A DNA stretch of 64,000 nt, from the NCBI GenBank assembly GCA_964585385.1, contig CAZPDP010000001.1, positions 124,001-188,000 on the forward strand, read 5' to 3'. The notes under the pieces are model-generated. The model was given only the letters and a program-made list of their open reading frames with translations, made no database searches and had not been told where the DNA came from. The stretch's first letter is position 1. Each line of letters begins with the position of its first letter. Source of the stretch: JAGXLC01 sp964585385 (lineage in GTDB: Bacteria > Bacteroidota > Bacteroidia > Bacteroidales > UBA12077). Shown piece after piece: positions 53,124 through 61,553 of the stretch. A program made the position numbers and the translations under genes.

Positions 53124-53934
53124 CAGAAGAACCTTTTGTTTTATAAAATATTCTTTCATGACGGTCCTGGATCTCAATCTCCGGCGGTAATGCATCCATC
53201 TTTTCGTTTTTTCCCAGCACCAGGTAAGCCCCTGGGTACATTTTTTCTGCAATATCTCTGAATACTTTTTTTTGCAATTCATAGTCGAAATAGGTGGCTA
53301 CCAGGTTTCTGCATAAGATAAGGTCAAATGTTCCTCCTGGTTTGTTGTATCTTATATCTTGTTCTAAAAAAGTGACGGGTTTTTTAAATTGACTCTTAAG
53401 GCAAAACTCGCCCTCCTTGTTGATAAAGCAATTTTTTTTCCAGTTATCAGGTAGTTCTTTTATTGTAGAAGCTGCATAGCAACCATTCCTGGCCCTGTTT
53501 AACATAACGGGATTGGCATCTGTAGCGATAATCTCTATTTCTTTCAAAGGACTGATAGTTTTCACTAAATTGAAGAAAGTCAGGGTAAGGGAATAAGGTT
53601 CTTCTCCAGAGGCACAGCCGGCTGACCAACATCTGACAGTATCTTTCTTGTGGAATAGCACAGGCATTATTTCCAGACCAATTTTGTCAAATAGTTTATA
53701 ATTTCTATAAAACCTGGATATGGTAATTCTGCAAAACTTGTCCAGGACCTTCCACTCCTCCGGGTGGTTAAAAAGATATTTCCGGTAATCTTCTGGGTTT
53801 TGCAGTTCCAATTCCCGTATTCTTTTATTAATTCTTTTACATACCTGTTTCCTGACCTTACGAAAACCCCTCCATCTCATTTGTAGTTTGGGCAGTGCCC
53901 ATTGCAAGAAATTTACGCATTCGTGGTCTTTCAT
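53110..53934 (-). CDS. CheR-type protein-glutamate O-methyltransferase
   Basis: 274 residues. An N-terminal helical domain (to about 80) precedes the SAM domain, with the motif CWSAGCASGEEPYSLTL, the acidic strand EIIATDANPVMLNRA, and LILCRNLVATYFDYEL as the catalytic loop (CRNVLIYF in standard CheR). It would methylate glutamates of a chemoreceptor-like protein. No CheB, CheA or receptor is nearby and no flagellar genes are seen, so it likely belongs to a non-motility signalling path. The C-terminus is a normal end. Confidence 0.9.
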   Translation of the reverse strand: MKDHECVNFLQWALPKLQMRWRGFRKVRKQVCKRINKRIRELELQNPEDYRKYLFNHPEEWKVLDKFCRITISRFYRNYKLFDKIGLEIMPVLFHKKDTVRCWSAGCASGEEPYSLTLTFFNLVKTISPLKEIEIIATDANPVMLNRARNGCYAASTIKELPDNWKKNCFINKEGEFCLKSQFKKPVTFLEQDIRYNKPGGTFDLILCRNLVATYFDYELQKKVFRDIAEKMYPGAYLVLGKNEKMDALPPEIEIQDRHERIFYKTKGSSVKTL

Positions 53935-54026
53935 AAATTATTGATTGTATGAATTCTAGCTGCACTATAAAGTTTTTATTATCAATGCTTTAATATCTGG
54001 TGCTTCCTGCTCATCTTTGACCTGAC

Positions 54027-54082
54027 TTCCTGCTCCCTGCTTCTTACTCCTTACTTCCTACTTCTTACTTCCTACTTCCTAC
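54027..54082. repeat. Heptanucleotide tandem repeat (8 units)
   Basis: Eight consecutive 7-base units of the consensus TTCCTAC (TTCCTGC, TCCCTGC, TTCTTAC, TCCTTAC, TTCCTAC, TTCTTAC, TTCCTAC, TTCCTAC), strictly pyrimidine-rich except the A/G at position 6. It fills part of the spacer between cheR and arfB. A stray TTCCTGC occurs at 54004-54010. Confidence 0.85.
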
Positions 54083-54111
54083 TCCTCATACCCTGACAAC
54101 CTAAAGAGAAT

Positions 54112-54528
54112 CTAAACCGAGGGCGGCTTCCTTTTTGACTTCTTTTCGCTGTGTTTCTTTTTTTCCTGCAATCTTTTTTCTTTTGATGCTTTAGATGGCT
54201 TTGTCTTTTTTCTTTTTTTAGGTTTTTTCAGAGCCTTTTCCAAAATTTGGTAAAATTTTTCTATAGCTTCCTCTTTATTACGGATTTGTGATCTCTTACT
54301 TTCTGCTGTAATAATCAGCTCATTATCCTTTGTCAGCTTATTGGATAATTTCGTCTGTATTCTGCCTTTCTCTTCTTCTGTAAGTAGCTCAGAATCATTT
54401 ATATTGAAACGTAATTCAACACTGGTCTCCGTTTTATTAGCATGTTGCCCTCCCGGACCACCACTGCGGCTGGTATTGAATGTTATCTCTTTTTCCAGAG
54501 ACCTGTTTCTGATATTGCTATTTGACAT
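54112..54528 (-). CDS. arfB: ArfB-type peptidyl-tRNA hydrolase (ribosome rescue)
   Basis: 138 residues. The catalytic GGQ motif is in RSGGPGGQHANKTETSVELRFN (Gly26-Gly27-Gln28), and the lysine/arginine-rich C-terminal tail (KKRKKTKPSK and repeats) is the part that enters the empty mRNA channel of stalled ribosomes. This is the ArfB/YaeJ rescue family, not RF1/RF2, as the codon-recognition domains are missing. A hairpin with a T-run lies in its leader. Confidence 0.93.
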   Translation of the reverse strand: MSNSNIRNRSLEKEITFNTSRSGGPGGQHANKTETSVELRFNINDSELLTEEEKGRIQTKLSNKLTKDNELIITAESKRSQIRNKEEAIEKFYQILEKALKKPKKRKKTKPSKASKEKRLQEKKKHSEKKSKRKPPSV

Positions 54529-54849
54529 ATAATCAGTTATATCTAATGTGATTGTAAATGAATAAATTAACTAATATTTCCTGAAATAAAAAACATCCTG
54601 GGGTTAAATTTCAGGATTCTTAAAACCAAACAGATTTTGAAAGAAATCTTACAGTTTCTATTGTGTTGATTTTTAAGGGTTTGATATTTTTGATTCATTT
54701 GGGCTTCGATCTGATCGAGTTGGATTCTTATTGCCTGCTTTATTGATAAAAATGTTTTTCAATGTTGAAAACTTTTTTGCTTTTTATAGAAGTCGCTTGT
54801 TAGCATTATTTAATTTAGTTGACCATTTACTAATTTCAAATATTCCGTT
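54529..54849. other. 320-bp divergent spacer between arfB and recQ
   Basis: No gene recognised. It contains a minus-strand hairpin (ATCCTG at 54595-54600 with CAGGAT at 54612-54617 on the plus strand, followed leftward by T6) about 67 bases before arfB. The right part holds the recQ leader without a complete consensus promoter. Confidence 0.5.
54595..54617 (-). terminator. Terminator-like hairpin in the arfB leader
   Basis: Six-bp stem ATCCTG/CAGGAT, 11-base loop, followed on the minus strand by GTTTTTT. It faces arfB, so it could attenuate arfB or end an unseen small RNA. Confidence 0.4.
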
Positions 54850-56985
54850 TTGCCACAAAAAATCGATTCAGTAGGGGTTTTAGAAAGGACTCTAAAGCAG
54901 TATTTTGGTTTTGAAGCATTTAAACCTCTGCAAAAAGAGGTTATAACGAATGTTATGAATGGTATGGACTCTGTTGTCCTGATGCCTACTGGTGGGGGTA
55001 AATCACTAACCTATCAGCTACCAGCAATCATGAGGAAGGGCTTAACACTTGTTATTTCTCCATTAATTGCCCTGATGAAAGATCAGGTGGAGAGTTTGAG
55101 AGCCAATGGAATACCTGCTGCTTATTTAAACTCTTCACTAACAACTGACCAGGTAATAGAAATCAAGCAACAATTGGCTAACCGGTCTTTAGATCTTTTA
55201 TATATTGCTCCCGAGCGCTTGTTTTCCGGTAATTTTACAGAGTATTTGAAAAACCTGGATATTAATCTGATAGCAATTGACGAAGCTCATTGCGTGAGTA
55301 GTTGGGGACACCATTTCAGACCAGAATACAGAAAACTATCCGTGCTTAAGAAAATATTTCCCCATATACCGGTGGTAGCACTCACTGCCACAGCAGACAA
55401 AGCCGTTCGGGCAGATATAGGGAATTTGTTAAATTTGAGAAATCCCCGGTACTTTATTTCCTCTTTTGATAGACCAAATTTAACTCTTTCTGTTTTACCC
55501 GGCCAAAAAAAGTGGGAACAGATCATACGGTTTGTGCGTCGCCATCCAGGGGAGAGTGGTATCATTTATTGCCTCAGCAGAAAAAACACAGAAACGCTCG
55601 CTCAAAAGCTAAAAGCCGCTGGTGTTAAAGCAAAGCATTATCATGCCGGACTTGAAAATGGCGATAGACAGAAGACACAGGAGGAATTTCTGCAGGGAGA
55701 TATTGATATTATTTGTGCTACGATTGCTTTTGGTATGGGCATTGATAAACCCAATATCCGGTTTGTCATCCATTATAATATGCCCGGAAATCTGGAGAGT
55801 TATTACCAGGAAATTGGAAGAGCCGGCAGGGACGGAAAACCTGCAGATACGATACTTTTCTACAGCTACCGGGATATACAAACCCAGCTTTCTTTTATTA
55901 ATGAAATTGAAGATGAGCAGTACCGAAAAATACAGATAGCCAAGCTGAAAAGGATGCAGGAATATGCCGAAGCCCAGATTTGCCGGAGAAAGATACTCCT
56001 GAGTTATTTCAGTGAAGTCCTTGAAGAGGATTGCGGTAATTGCGATGTATGCAAAAATCCACCCAGATTCTTTGATGGTACCATGCAGACACAGATTGCC
56101 CTCTCTGCTATTTACCGGATGAAACAAAAGGCTAACGTTTCCACTCTTGTGGATGTTCTCAAAGGTTCTTATTCTGATACTGTAAAGGCCAATGGATTTC
56201 ATGAAATTAAAACCTTTGGTAAAGGAAGGGATCTTTCAGCTTTTGCTTGGCAGATGTTTATTCAGCAAATGATTCAGCAGGGTATTGTGGAGATGGATTA
56301 TAAAGATCACTCTACTTTGAAGCTAAATGCTCTCAGTAAGAAGATTTTGTTTGAAAACAAGAAAGTTAAACTGATTTCCCCGGAAGTAATAAAAGAAAGA
56401 CAAAATTCCAAAGCTGCAGAAAGACCTCAAAAACAGACAAAAAAGGAACTGGCAAAACAGGAATTGTTTGATGAGCTGAGAAAGCTGAGAAAAGAAATTG
56501 CTGATAGAATGGATAAACCTGCATTCTCAGTCTTTACAGACAACACCTTATATGATATGGTCGAAAAACTCCCTGGTAATTATGATGAGTTTCTCGAAAT
56601 TGAAGGAGTAGGAGAATACAAAGCCAGCCAGTTTGCCAATATCTTTCTGAAAACGATAGCAAGATTTCTCTCCGGTAACAATCAGACAGATACCTACAAA
56701 ACAACATGGGCGCTATACAACCAGGGAATGAAAGTAGGAGAAATAGCTGAAAAACGAAATATTCAAACTACGACCGTATATTCACACCTGGCCAAATTAA
56801 TTCAGGATGGCTATGATGTTAATCTCTTTGATTTGGTTACTGAAAAGGAATTTATTTCAATAAAAAAGGCAGCTAAGGAATTAGGCCTTAACGAAAAACT
56901 AAAATTATATTTTGAACTCTTAAAAGGGGAGGTGGCTTATGGAAAAATCCGTTTGGTATTAAGCTATCTTCAGTTAAGAAACTGA
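54850..56985 (+). CDS. recQ: ATP-dependent DNA helicase RecQ
   Basis: 711 residues. Helicase motifs: FKPLQKEVI, LMPTGGGKSLTYQLPA (Walker A), IAIDEAHCVSSWGHHF (Walker B), VALTATAD, and YYQEIGRAGRDG (motif VI). A zinc cluster follows (Cys residues in AQICRR and DCGNCDVC), then a winged-helix RQC domain, an HRDC domain (FSVFTDNTLYDMVEKLPGNY, near 560), and a C-terminal helix-turn-helix (IQTTTVYSHLAKLIQDGY). The start is TTG 54850; no nearby ATG would keep the first helix. It unwinds 3'-5' at stalled forks. A 24-bp palindromic repeat begins three bases after the stop. Confidence 0.95.
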   Translation: MPQKIDSVGVLERTLKQYFGFEAFKPLQKEVITNVMNGMDSVVLMPTGGGKSLTYQLPAIMRKGLTLVISPLIALMKDQVESLRANGIPAAYLNSSLTTDQVIEIKQQLANRSLDLLYIAPERLFSGNFTEYLKNLDINLIAIDEAHCVSSWGHHFRPEYRKLSVLKKIFPHIPVVALTATADKAVRADIGNLLNLRNPRYFISSFDRPNLTLSVLPGQKKWEQIIRFVRRHPGESGIIYCLSRKNTETLAQKLKAAGVKAKHYHAGLENGDRQKTQEEFLQGDIDIICATIAFGMGIDKPNIRFVIHYNMPGNLESYYQEIGRAGRDGKPADTILFYSYRDIQTQLSFINEIEDEQYRKIQIAKLKRMQEYAEAQICRRKILLSYFSEVLEEDCGNCDVCKNPPRFFDGTMQTQIALSAIYRMKQKANVSTLVDVLKGSYSDTVKANGFHEIKTFGKGRDLSAFAWQMFIQQMIQQGIVEMDYKDHSTLKLNALSKKILFENKKVKLISPEVIKERQNSKAAERPQKQTKKELAKQELFDELRKLRKEIADRMDKPAFSVFTDNTLYDMVEKLPGNYDEFLEIEGVGEYKASQFANIFLKTIARFLSGNNQTDTYKTTWALYNQGMKVGEIAEKRNIQTTTVYSHLAKLIQDGYDVNLFDLVTEKEFISIKKAAKELGLNEKLKLYFELLKGEVAYGKIRLVLSYLQLRN

Positions 56986-56987
56986 AA

Positions 56988-57011
56988 CCCAAATTGAGCG
57001 ATTTTCGCTCA
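56988..57011 (+). repeat. 24-bp palindromic repeat, copy A (inverted partner at 58056)
   Basis: CCCAAATTGAGCGATTTTCGCTCA. Within it GAGCGA(TTT)TCGCTC is a perfect hairpin. Read on the other strand it matches 58056-58079 at 23 of 24 positions. It may double as the recQ terminator, but no T-run follows. Confidence 0.75.
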
Positions 57012-57154
57012 TGTTATTGTAAATGTGTTTTACTCCTATTCTGGGTTGCTTTCAAACTATTCTAACCCGAATAATTAACTTCGTTGAGGGCTTCGCCGTT
57101 CAAAAATTATTCCTGTCTCCGACAGCCTTATCATTTACTATTTGAAGGTTGCTA

Positions 57155-57319
57155 TTACTCTTCAATTCTGAGTTCTGTTGTATTTTTATATCCATCCATA
57201 AAACCCTTTTCCAGGGCCTCAATGTTTTCTTCCCAGTATAAAATTAATTCAAGCAATAAAATAAACACTATTCCAAGGAAGAAAAATAGTGCGTCTCTTT
57301 TTGTAATCTTTGATTTCAT
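57155..57319 (-). CDS. 54-residue single-pass membrane protein
   Basis: A small gene found by reading the minus strand: ATG at 57317-57319, TAA at 57155-57157. The product is a basic N-terminus (MKSKITKRD), one strongly hydrophobic helix (FFFLGIVFILLLELILYW), and an acidic C-terminal tail with WEENIEALEKGFMDGY. The positive-inside rule puts the N-terminus in the cytoplasm. The pattern of a basic start, one helix and a lengthy KGFxDGY-type tail recurs in small Bacteroidota membrane proteins I have seen, but I cannot name a function. It lies 50 bases downstream of the leftward secreted protein gene. Confidence 0.7.
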   Translation of the reverse strand: MKSKITKRDALFFFLGIVFILLLELILYWEENIEALEKGFMDGYKNTTELRIEE

Positions 57320-57369
57320 AGAATTCGATTTTTACGAGTCAGCAAATTTATTATTTGATTCCTATAGTT

Positions 57370-57981
57370 TTAGTTAACATATTCAAGGTAATTATTGAGT
57401 AGTCTCTTAGCATTTTTATAAATTTCATTTTCCAGATTTTCTTTTTGTGCCTCAAGGAATTGCTGAACGCTCAATATCTGTTTTTTTCGTAGCTGGTTTT
57501 CTTCAAACTGCAGCATGAGGTCAATCAGGTAAATTCCAAGCAATTTACCTTCAAGTAATTCAAAGTTTGGATCATCCAGGTCTTCCATAATTGAAAGCTC
57601 TGCATACTCAATAAAAGTATAGGCCTTATTGTAATGGGAAACCAAAGCTAAAGAAGCATAACAGTATGCTCGTCTGAGTTTTTTTCTGCGGTAATCAGGA
57701 GAATCTTCGTATATATTTTCGGCGTTTTGATAAATAAGTCTGAATAAACGCTCTATTTCATGGTTGTAGTCCATGGTAAGATTTTTTGTATCTCTTTTTA
57801 ATACATTTCTGCTAAGAATATTGACAACAGTGTCGGTTTTGGGTTTATGCATGGGATTGAAATCTTTATATTCCATGCACTGAATGATAAGGTTCTTGGT
57901 TTTTTCAATCAAATCGTTCCGCTGTGAGAAAGATGGCAGACTAATCAATCCTGCAAACAAAATAACTAATATCTTTTTCAT
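57370..57981 (-). CDS. Secreted helical protein of unknown function
   Basis: About 203 residues with a signal peptide (KKILVILFAGLISLPSFSQ), then a nearly all-helical mature part rich in Leu, Tyr, Glu and Asn (for example RRAYCYASLALVSHYNKAYTFIEYAELS). No TPR register is clear and I recognise no family. Its single-operon neighbour is the 54-residue membrane protein downstream. I use the second ATG (57981), as the one at 57987 adds only two residues. Confidence 0.7.
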   Translation of the reverse strand: MKKILVILFAGLISLPSFSQRNDLIEKTKNLIIQCMEYKDFNPMHKPKTDTVVNILSRNVLKRDTKNLTMDYNHEIERLFRLIYQNAENIYEDSPDYRRKKLRRAYCYASLALVSHYNKAYTFIEYAELSIMEDLDDPNFELLEGKLLGIYLIDLMLQFEENQLRKKQILSVQQFLEAQKENLENEIYKNAKRLLNNYLEYVN

Positions 57982-58055
57982 GATCATTGGATTTTCTGAT
58001 TGCTAAGGTAAAGCAAAAATTAGAATGAAGAATAAAAACTACTGTATATTTTATT

Positions 58056-58079
58056 TGAGCGAAAATCACTCAATTTGGG
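58056..58079 (-). repeat. 24-bp palindromic repeat, copy B
   Basis: TGAGCGAAAATCACTCAATTTGGG on the plus strand, the reverse complement of copy A at 56988 with one mismatch (A for G in the stem). The pair brackets about 1 kb that holds the 54-residue and secreted genes. Confidence 0.75.
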
Positions 58080-58328
58080 CAGTAAAGAGTCACATACTCA
58101 ATCAGACAGGTTATTCAAACAGTATTTTATCCAAAAACCCTCCCTGCTTCCTTGATTTATGGTATAATTTTATTAAGCGACAAGGCAAATGTCCAGGTCT
58201 AGTAGCAAACACCTATTGCTAAAATGCGCGTTAGCCCGGCAAAATCGCGTGGGGTAGGGTGGAAATGAATGAGGGTAGGCTGATTTCAAGTCCGGCCCCT
58301 GACGGATTTACCCAGCGTTTTTTTGTAC

Positions 58329-58353
58329 CTTTTTTGGGGCAATGCCAAAAAAG
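58329..58353 (+). repeat. Hairpin element with CTTTTTTGG/CCAAAAAAG arms
   Basis: A 9-bp perfect stem (58329-58337 with 58345-58353) around GGCAATG. The sequence type TTTTTTGTACCTTTTTTGG recalls an interspersed repeat seen in several Bacteroidota genomes, from memory. It may also act as a bidirectional terminator. Confidence 0.5.
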
Positions 58354-58466
58354 TTAAAAGCATTAGATAAAAATACAGTAGACTATAAATCGTAATATTG
58401 AAGAGAAAAAAAAAGGAAAATAGGTTCATTTACTTTCCTGCTATTTTTTTTTGTTATAATGAAATC

Positions 58467-59405
58467 TTAAAAGGTCTCCATCATAACTGAAACAGCAATA
58501 AGAAGATCAGTAGCCAAAACAGTTATTACGTTCATTCCCAACGCAGGAATCAGTTTAGGGGTATCATTCCTGTATTTGATAGCGCCCGTTGTTGCTTTGA
58601 AAGCAAAGGGCAATGGCAGCAATGCCAGCATAAACCATGGACTGACTATATTGAATAAGGCTGAACCAATTATCACTCCAAATGTAGCAATCATACCACC
58701 TGCATATACATAGGCTGCATTTTTTCTACCCAGCCATATCACGAGGTGATTTCGTCCACCCTGTTTATCGGCTTCCAGATCAGGGAATTCATTGATAAGT
58801 AACAGCAGGGCAGTAAGAATTCCCGGGGGGATGGACATTAATAAAACATCCTTAGGGAAAAGTTCAGCTACCGGCATTCCCTGAGATGCTGTCATCACAA
58901 CATAACTGCCGAGGACCACAAAAGTTCCCAGTGTGAGGCCGGCAAAAAGCTCTCCAAGTTTTATTTTGGCTAACAGGGTTGTATAGAAAACAATGCTGAA
59001 AGCACCTATAACGGATAATGCCAAAATAATCCAATGAACTGTTAATCCGAAATATATGCCTATCGCTCCTGATATTAGGAGTGTAATTACTGCCATTCTA
59101 TAAACACTTTTGGAGCTAAGTTTACCGGAGCTAAGAACTCCGCTTCCTCCGCTAAAAGGTGTGCGGGTGGTATTCTGATCTATTCCTGTTTTATCATCTG
59201 AATATTCATTGAACAAGTTCACTGAGATATGGGCCGATACAACTCCTATGAGGAGTAAAACAGCATATAATGGATTGAAGGCAGTTCCGGGCGGATGATA
59301 TTTCCAGCCAAACGCTAAACCGATAGCCACAAGTAAAACCGCCAGTAATAGAAATGGGGCTCTCATTTCTGCCAACCAAAGTTTAATTCTTTCTCTTCTA
59401 TTCAT
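58467..59405 (-). CDS. UbiA-family prenyltransferase (MenA-like)
   Basis: 312 residues, eight to nine membrane helices. Both Asp-rich motifs of UbiA enzymes are present: NLFNEYSDDKTGIDQNT (residues about 64-80) and NEFPDLEADKQGGRNHL (about 204-220). The family attaches a polyprenyl chain to an aromatic acceptor; in Bacteroidota the most similar enzymes are 1,4-dihydroxy-2-naphthoate octaprenyltransferase, giving menaquinone. It ends the leftward mevalonate gene series, so it may be fed by the same isoprenoid supply, though 80 bases separate it from mevalonate kinase. Confidence 0.8.
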   Translation of the reverse strand: MNRRERIKLWLAEMRAPFLLLAVLLVAIGLAFGWKYHPPGTAFNPLYAVLLLIGVVSAHISVNLFNEYSDDKTGIDQNTTRTPFSGGSGVLSSGKLSSKSVYRMAVITLLISGAIGIYFGLTVHWIILALSVIGAFSIVFYTTLLAKIKLGELFAGLTLGTFVVLGSYVVMTASQGMPVAELFPKDVLLMSIPPGILTALLLLINEFPDLEADKQGGRNHLVIWLGRKNAAYVYAGGMIATFGVIIGSALFNIVSPWFMLALLPLPFAFKATTGAIKYRNDTPKLIPALGMNVITVLATDLLIAVSVMMETF

Positions 59406-59484
59406 ATATTTAGATTTTTGATTTTATATGTAACAAAATAGCTTTCTATAAGTTTAAATTGCCCAGTTTATTTATATTTTTTTA

Positions 59485-60459
59485 TTAGGGCAGATGATGG
59501 ACATAGACTGGTATTACCTCCAGGTCTTTTTTTTCTAATTTTTTTCTTACTTCGGGAAAATCATTGGTAAAACCTAGTAAAAATCCTCCACCACCTGAAC
59601 CGCATAATTTGAGGTAGTAATTGTCTTTTTCCAGACCTTTTCTCCATAGAGTCCTAAAACCCTCAGGAATCATGGGGTTAAAATGTTTCAACTGGAATGA
59701 AGAGAGTTGACTCAAGGATTCGAAGAATGACTCATTGTCTCCCATAATAATGGAATTAATCGCTTTATTGGTAACAGAATTCAGCAAATCAGAATCAATG
59801 GATTGACCGTTACTCTTTCTGACCTTTTCGAGAAAAATATTTACTAGCGGACCTGTTTTCTTTGTGCTTCCCGTATTAACCAGAAATACAGCGAATTCAG
59901 GATTTTTTGTTGGTAAATGTATGTCCACTGCCTGAATGTATTTGTTTTCAGTAAACAGAAGGGGTCTTTTGAGATAAGAGTTTAGCGGGTCAATACCGCT
60001 GCTTGTTCCATGGTAGAATGACTCTAGCTGTGCAAATTGTCTTTTAAGGTCTAAAAGTTTATTATTATCTACTTCATCAATATCGGGTTTGTTCTTAGCG
60101 TATTTATTATAAATGGCTGCAATTAAAGCTCCAGAGCTGCCCACACCGTATCCATCCGGTATGGTTGATTCAAAATAGAGACCACTGTCCAGGTCTTTGG
60201 CAAACCTGTCAATATCAATATCAGTAATGAGATTAGATTCTTTGCTTAATTTTTTTAGATACCCGAGATAACTGTATAGATTGAGATTGGACCATTTGGC
60301 ATAATCGTAGTCGGTATAATTATCATTGAATACATAACTTAATTCACCATTAAAATGACTGTAGGGTATAGTAAGAGCCATACTGTTATTAATGACTGAA
60401 TACTCCCCAAAAAGCATTATTTTCGCATAATATATATTCGGATTCTTTTTTATGCTCAT
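59485..60459 (-). CDS. Mevalonate kinase-like GHMP kinase
   Basis: 324 residues. GHMP motifs: IYYAKIMLFGEYSVI (N-terminal substrate strand), the glycine-rich phosphate loop DGYGVGSSGALIAAIY (near 101-116), and the C-terminal CGSGGGGFLLGF. A serine-rich substrate loop, SFYHGTSSGIDPLNSYL, is characteristic of mevalonate kinase. It phosphorylates mevalonate at C5. It overlaps the upstream mvaD gene by four bases (ATGA), so the two are translationally coupled. Confidence 0.82.
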   Translation of the reverse strand: MSIKKNPNIYYAKIMLFGEYSVINNSMALTIPYSHFNGELSYVFNDNYTDYDYAKWSNLNLYSYLGYLKKLSKESNLITDIDIDRFAKDLDSGLYFESTIPDGYGVGSSGALIAAIYNKYAKNKPDIDEVDNNKLLDLKRQFAQLESFYHGTSSGIDPLNSYLKRPLLFTENKYIQAVDIHLPTKNPEFAVFLVNTGSTKKTGPLVNIFLEKVRKSNGQSIDSDLLNSVTNKAINSIIMGDNESFFESLSQLSSFQLKHFNPMIPEGFRTLWRKGLEKDNYYLKLCGSGGGGFLLGFTNDFPEVRKKLEKKDLEVIPVYVHHLP

Positions 60460-61553
60460 ACGTCTTTATTAATTTTTTCCGGTCCGTTGCCTGTAAAATC
60501 ATGAAAAACTTTTCCCTCTTCGCAGTATTCCAGTAATTCAGAATTGATAAATTCTCTTACCGACTCTTTTACCTGGATCGGGTAAATTACATGGACATTA
60601 GGGCCTGCATCAAGAGTGAAAGTGACCGGCACATTCTTATTTTTTCGGTAATTTCTAATTTTATTAATTATTTCAATTGTATGTTGGTTAAACAGAATGA
60701 ACCCCGGCTCTGATGAGAGCATCAGGGCATGCAGGCTTAATGCCTCGTTTTCCAGCACTTCTGCAAATTTATTGAAATCACCTTCTTTTATGGCAATTCT
60801 AATCCGCTCCATATTATTCAGCGCCTGTTCAATTCTGGATTCTTTATAAGGATGTGTATCCATTAGCTTATGTCCGCGAGAACTTGATACTTGCTTTTTC
60901 CCGGATGAAGTAATGAGTACTGAATCGTTAAGCGTTTCAAATGTTTGGTGTATTCTGTGGCTGAAAGGATGGGCAAATTCATCGGAGCCATAATCATGTT
61001 CGCCCCATTCAACGAAATTACCATAAACGGAACGTGAAGCGCTTCCTGAACCTAACCTGGACATATAGGAAGCTTTCTGGGAAAATCTTTCAGGGCTGTA
61101 TTGTTCTTTTCTCAGATTATCTTCAATACTGCATATACCTAAAGCAATTGAACTAAAGGCAGAAGCGGAAGAAGCGAGCCCTGATGAGTGAGGGAAATTG
61201 TTTCTGCTTTCAATATGCAAATCCAGGTGTTCCAGGAATGGAAAATATACCTCAATTTTTTTCAGGTAGTTCTTTACGCGCTCACCAAAAGGATGGTTGT
61301 CGTCGTTTTCAAACCGAAAGTGGACTTTTCCCTTCTCACTGGTGGTTCTTCGGTAATGTATTTCAGTGCGTGTTGTCAGGTTGCTTAATGTCATACTAAA
61401 AGAGGGGTTTATGGGTATTTGGTCACCCTTTTTCCCCCAATATTTTATAAAAGCGATGTTAGAAGGTGATTCCCAAGCCACAGTTTTGGGTAGTTCTGAA
61501 ATATCCTCCCTCTTAATTTTTAATGCTTCAACTCTGTATTTCTTATCAATCAT
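60456..61553 (-). CDS. mvaD: Diphosphomevalonate decarboxylase
   Basis: 365 residues. Diagnostic stretches are ESPSNIAFIKYWGKKG (about 28-43), NPSFSMTLSNL, SGLASSASAFSSIALG (phosphate loop) and TLDAGPNVHVIYP with the catalytic Asp. It converts mevalonate diphosphate to isopentenyl diphosphate with ATP. It overlaps both neighbours by four bases, forming a tight unit with the GYDIA kinase and mevalonate kinase. Confidence 0.94.
   Translation of the reverse strand: MIDKKYRVEALKIKREDISELPKTVAWESPSNIAFIKYWGKKGDQIPINPSFSMTLSNLTTRTEIHYRRTTSEKGKVHFRFENDDNHPFGERVKNYLKKIEVYFPFLEHLDLHIESRNNFPHSSGLASSASAFSSIALGICSIEDNLRKEQYSPERFSQKASYMSRLGSGSASRSVYGNFVEWGEHDYGSDEFAHPFSHRIHQTFETLNDSVLITSSGKKQVSSSRGHKLMDTHPYKESRIEQALNNMERIRIAIKEGDFNKFAEVLENEALSLHALMLSSEPGFILFNQHTIEIINKIRNYRKNKNVPVTFTLDAGPNVHVIYPIQVKESVREFINSELLEYCEEGKVFHDFTGNGPEKINKDV

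Larger units (their letters stand above)
57988..58466. other. 480-bp spacer with repeats, no convincing gene
   Basis: It contains the second copy of the 24-bp palindrome, a TAGCAA/TTGCTA hairpin (58203-58221), a GC-rich block at about 58225-58320 unlike the surrounding AT-rich spacers, and the long hairpin at 58329-58353. A 65-codon open frame at 58025-58222 spans the repeat, has no family resemblance and is unlikely to be a gene. Confidence 0.55.

Noticed and set aside
54529..54849. Small leftward gene encoding an amphipathic peptide in the arfB-recQ spacer
   Set aside because: The frame has no good start, runs through the hairpin and looks like chance.
57084..57377. 97-codon plus-strand frame over the small membrane protein
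   Set aside because: Its sequence is low quality and the opposite strand carries a convincing membrane protein.
58025..58222. 65-codon open frame between the secreted protein and the UbiA gene
   Set aside because: It runs through the 24-bp palindrome and shows no conserved pattern or upstream promoter.
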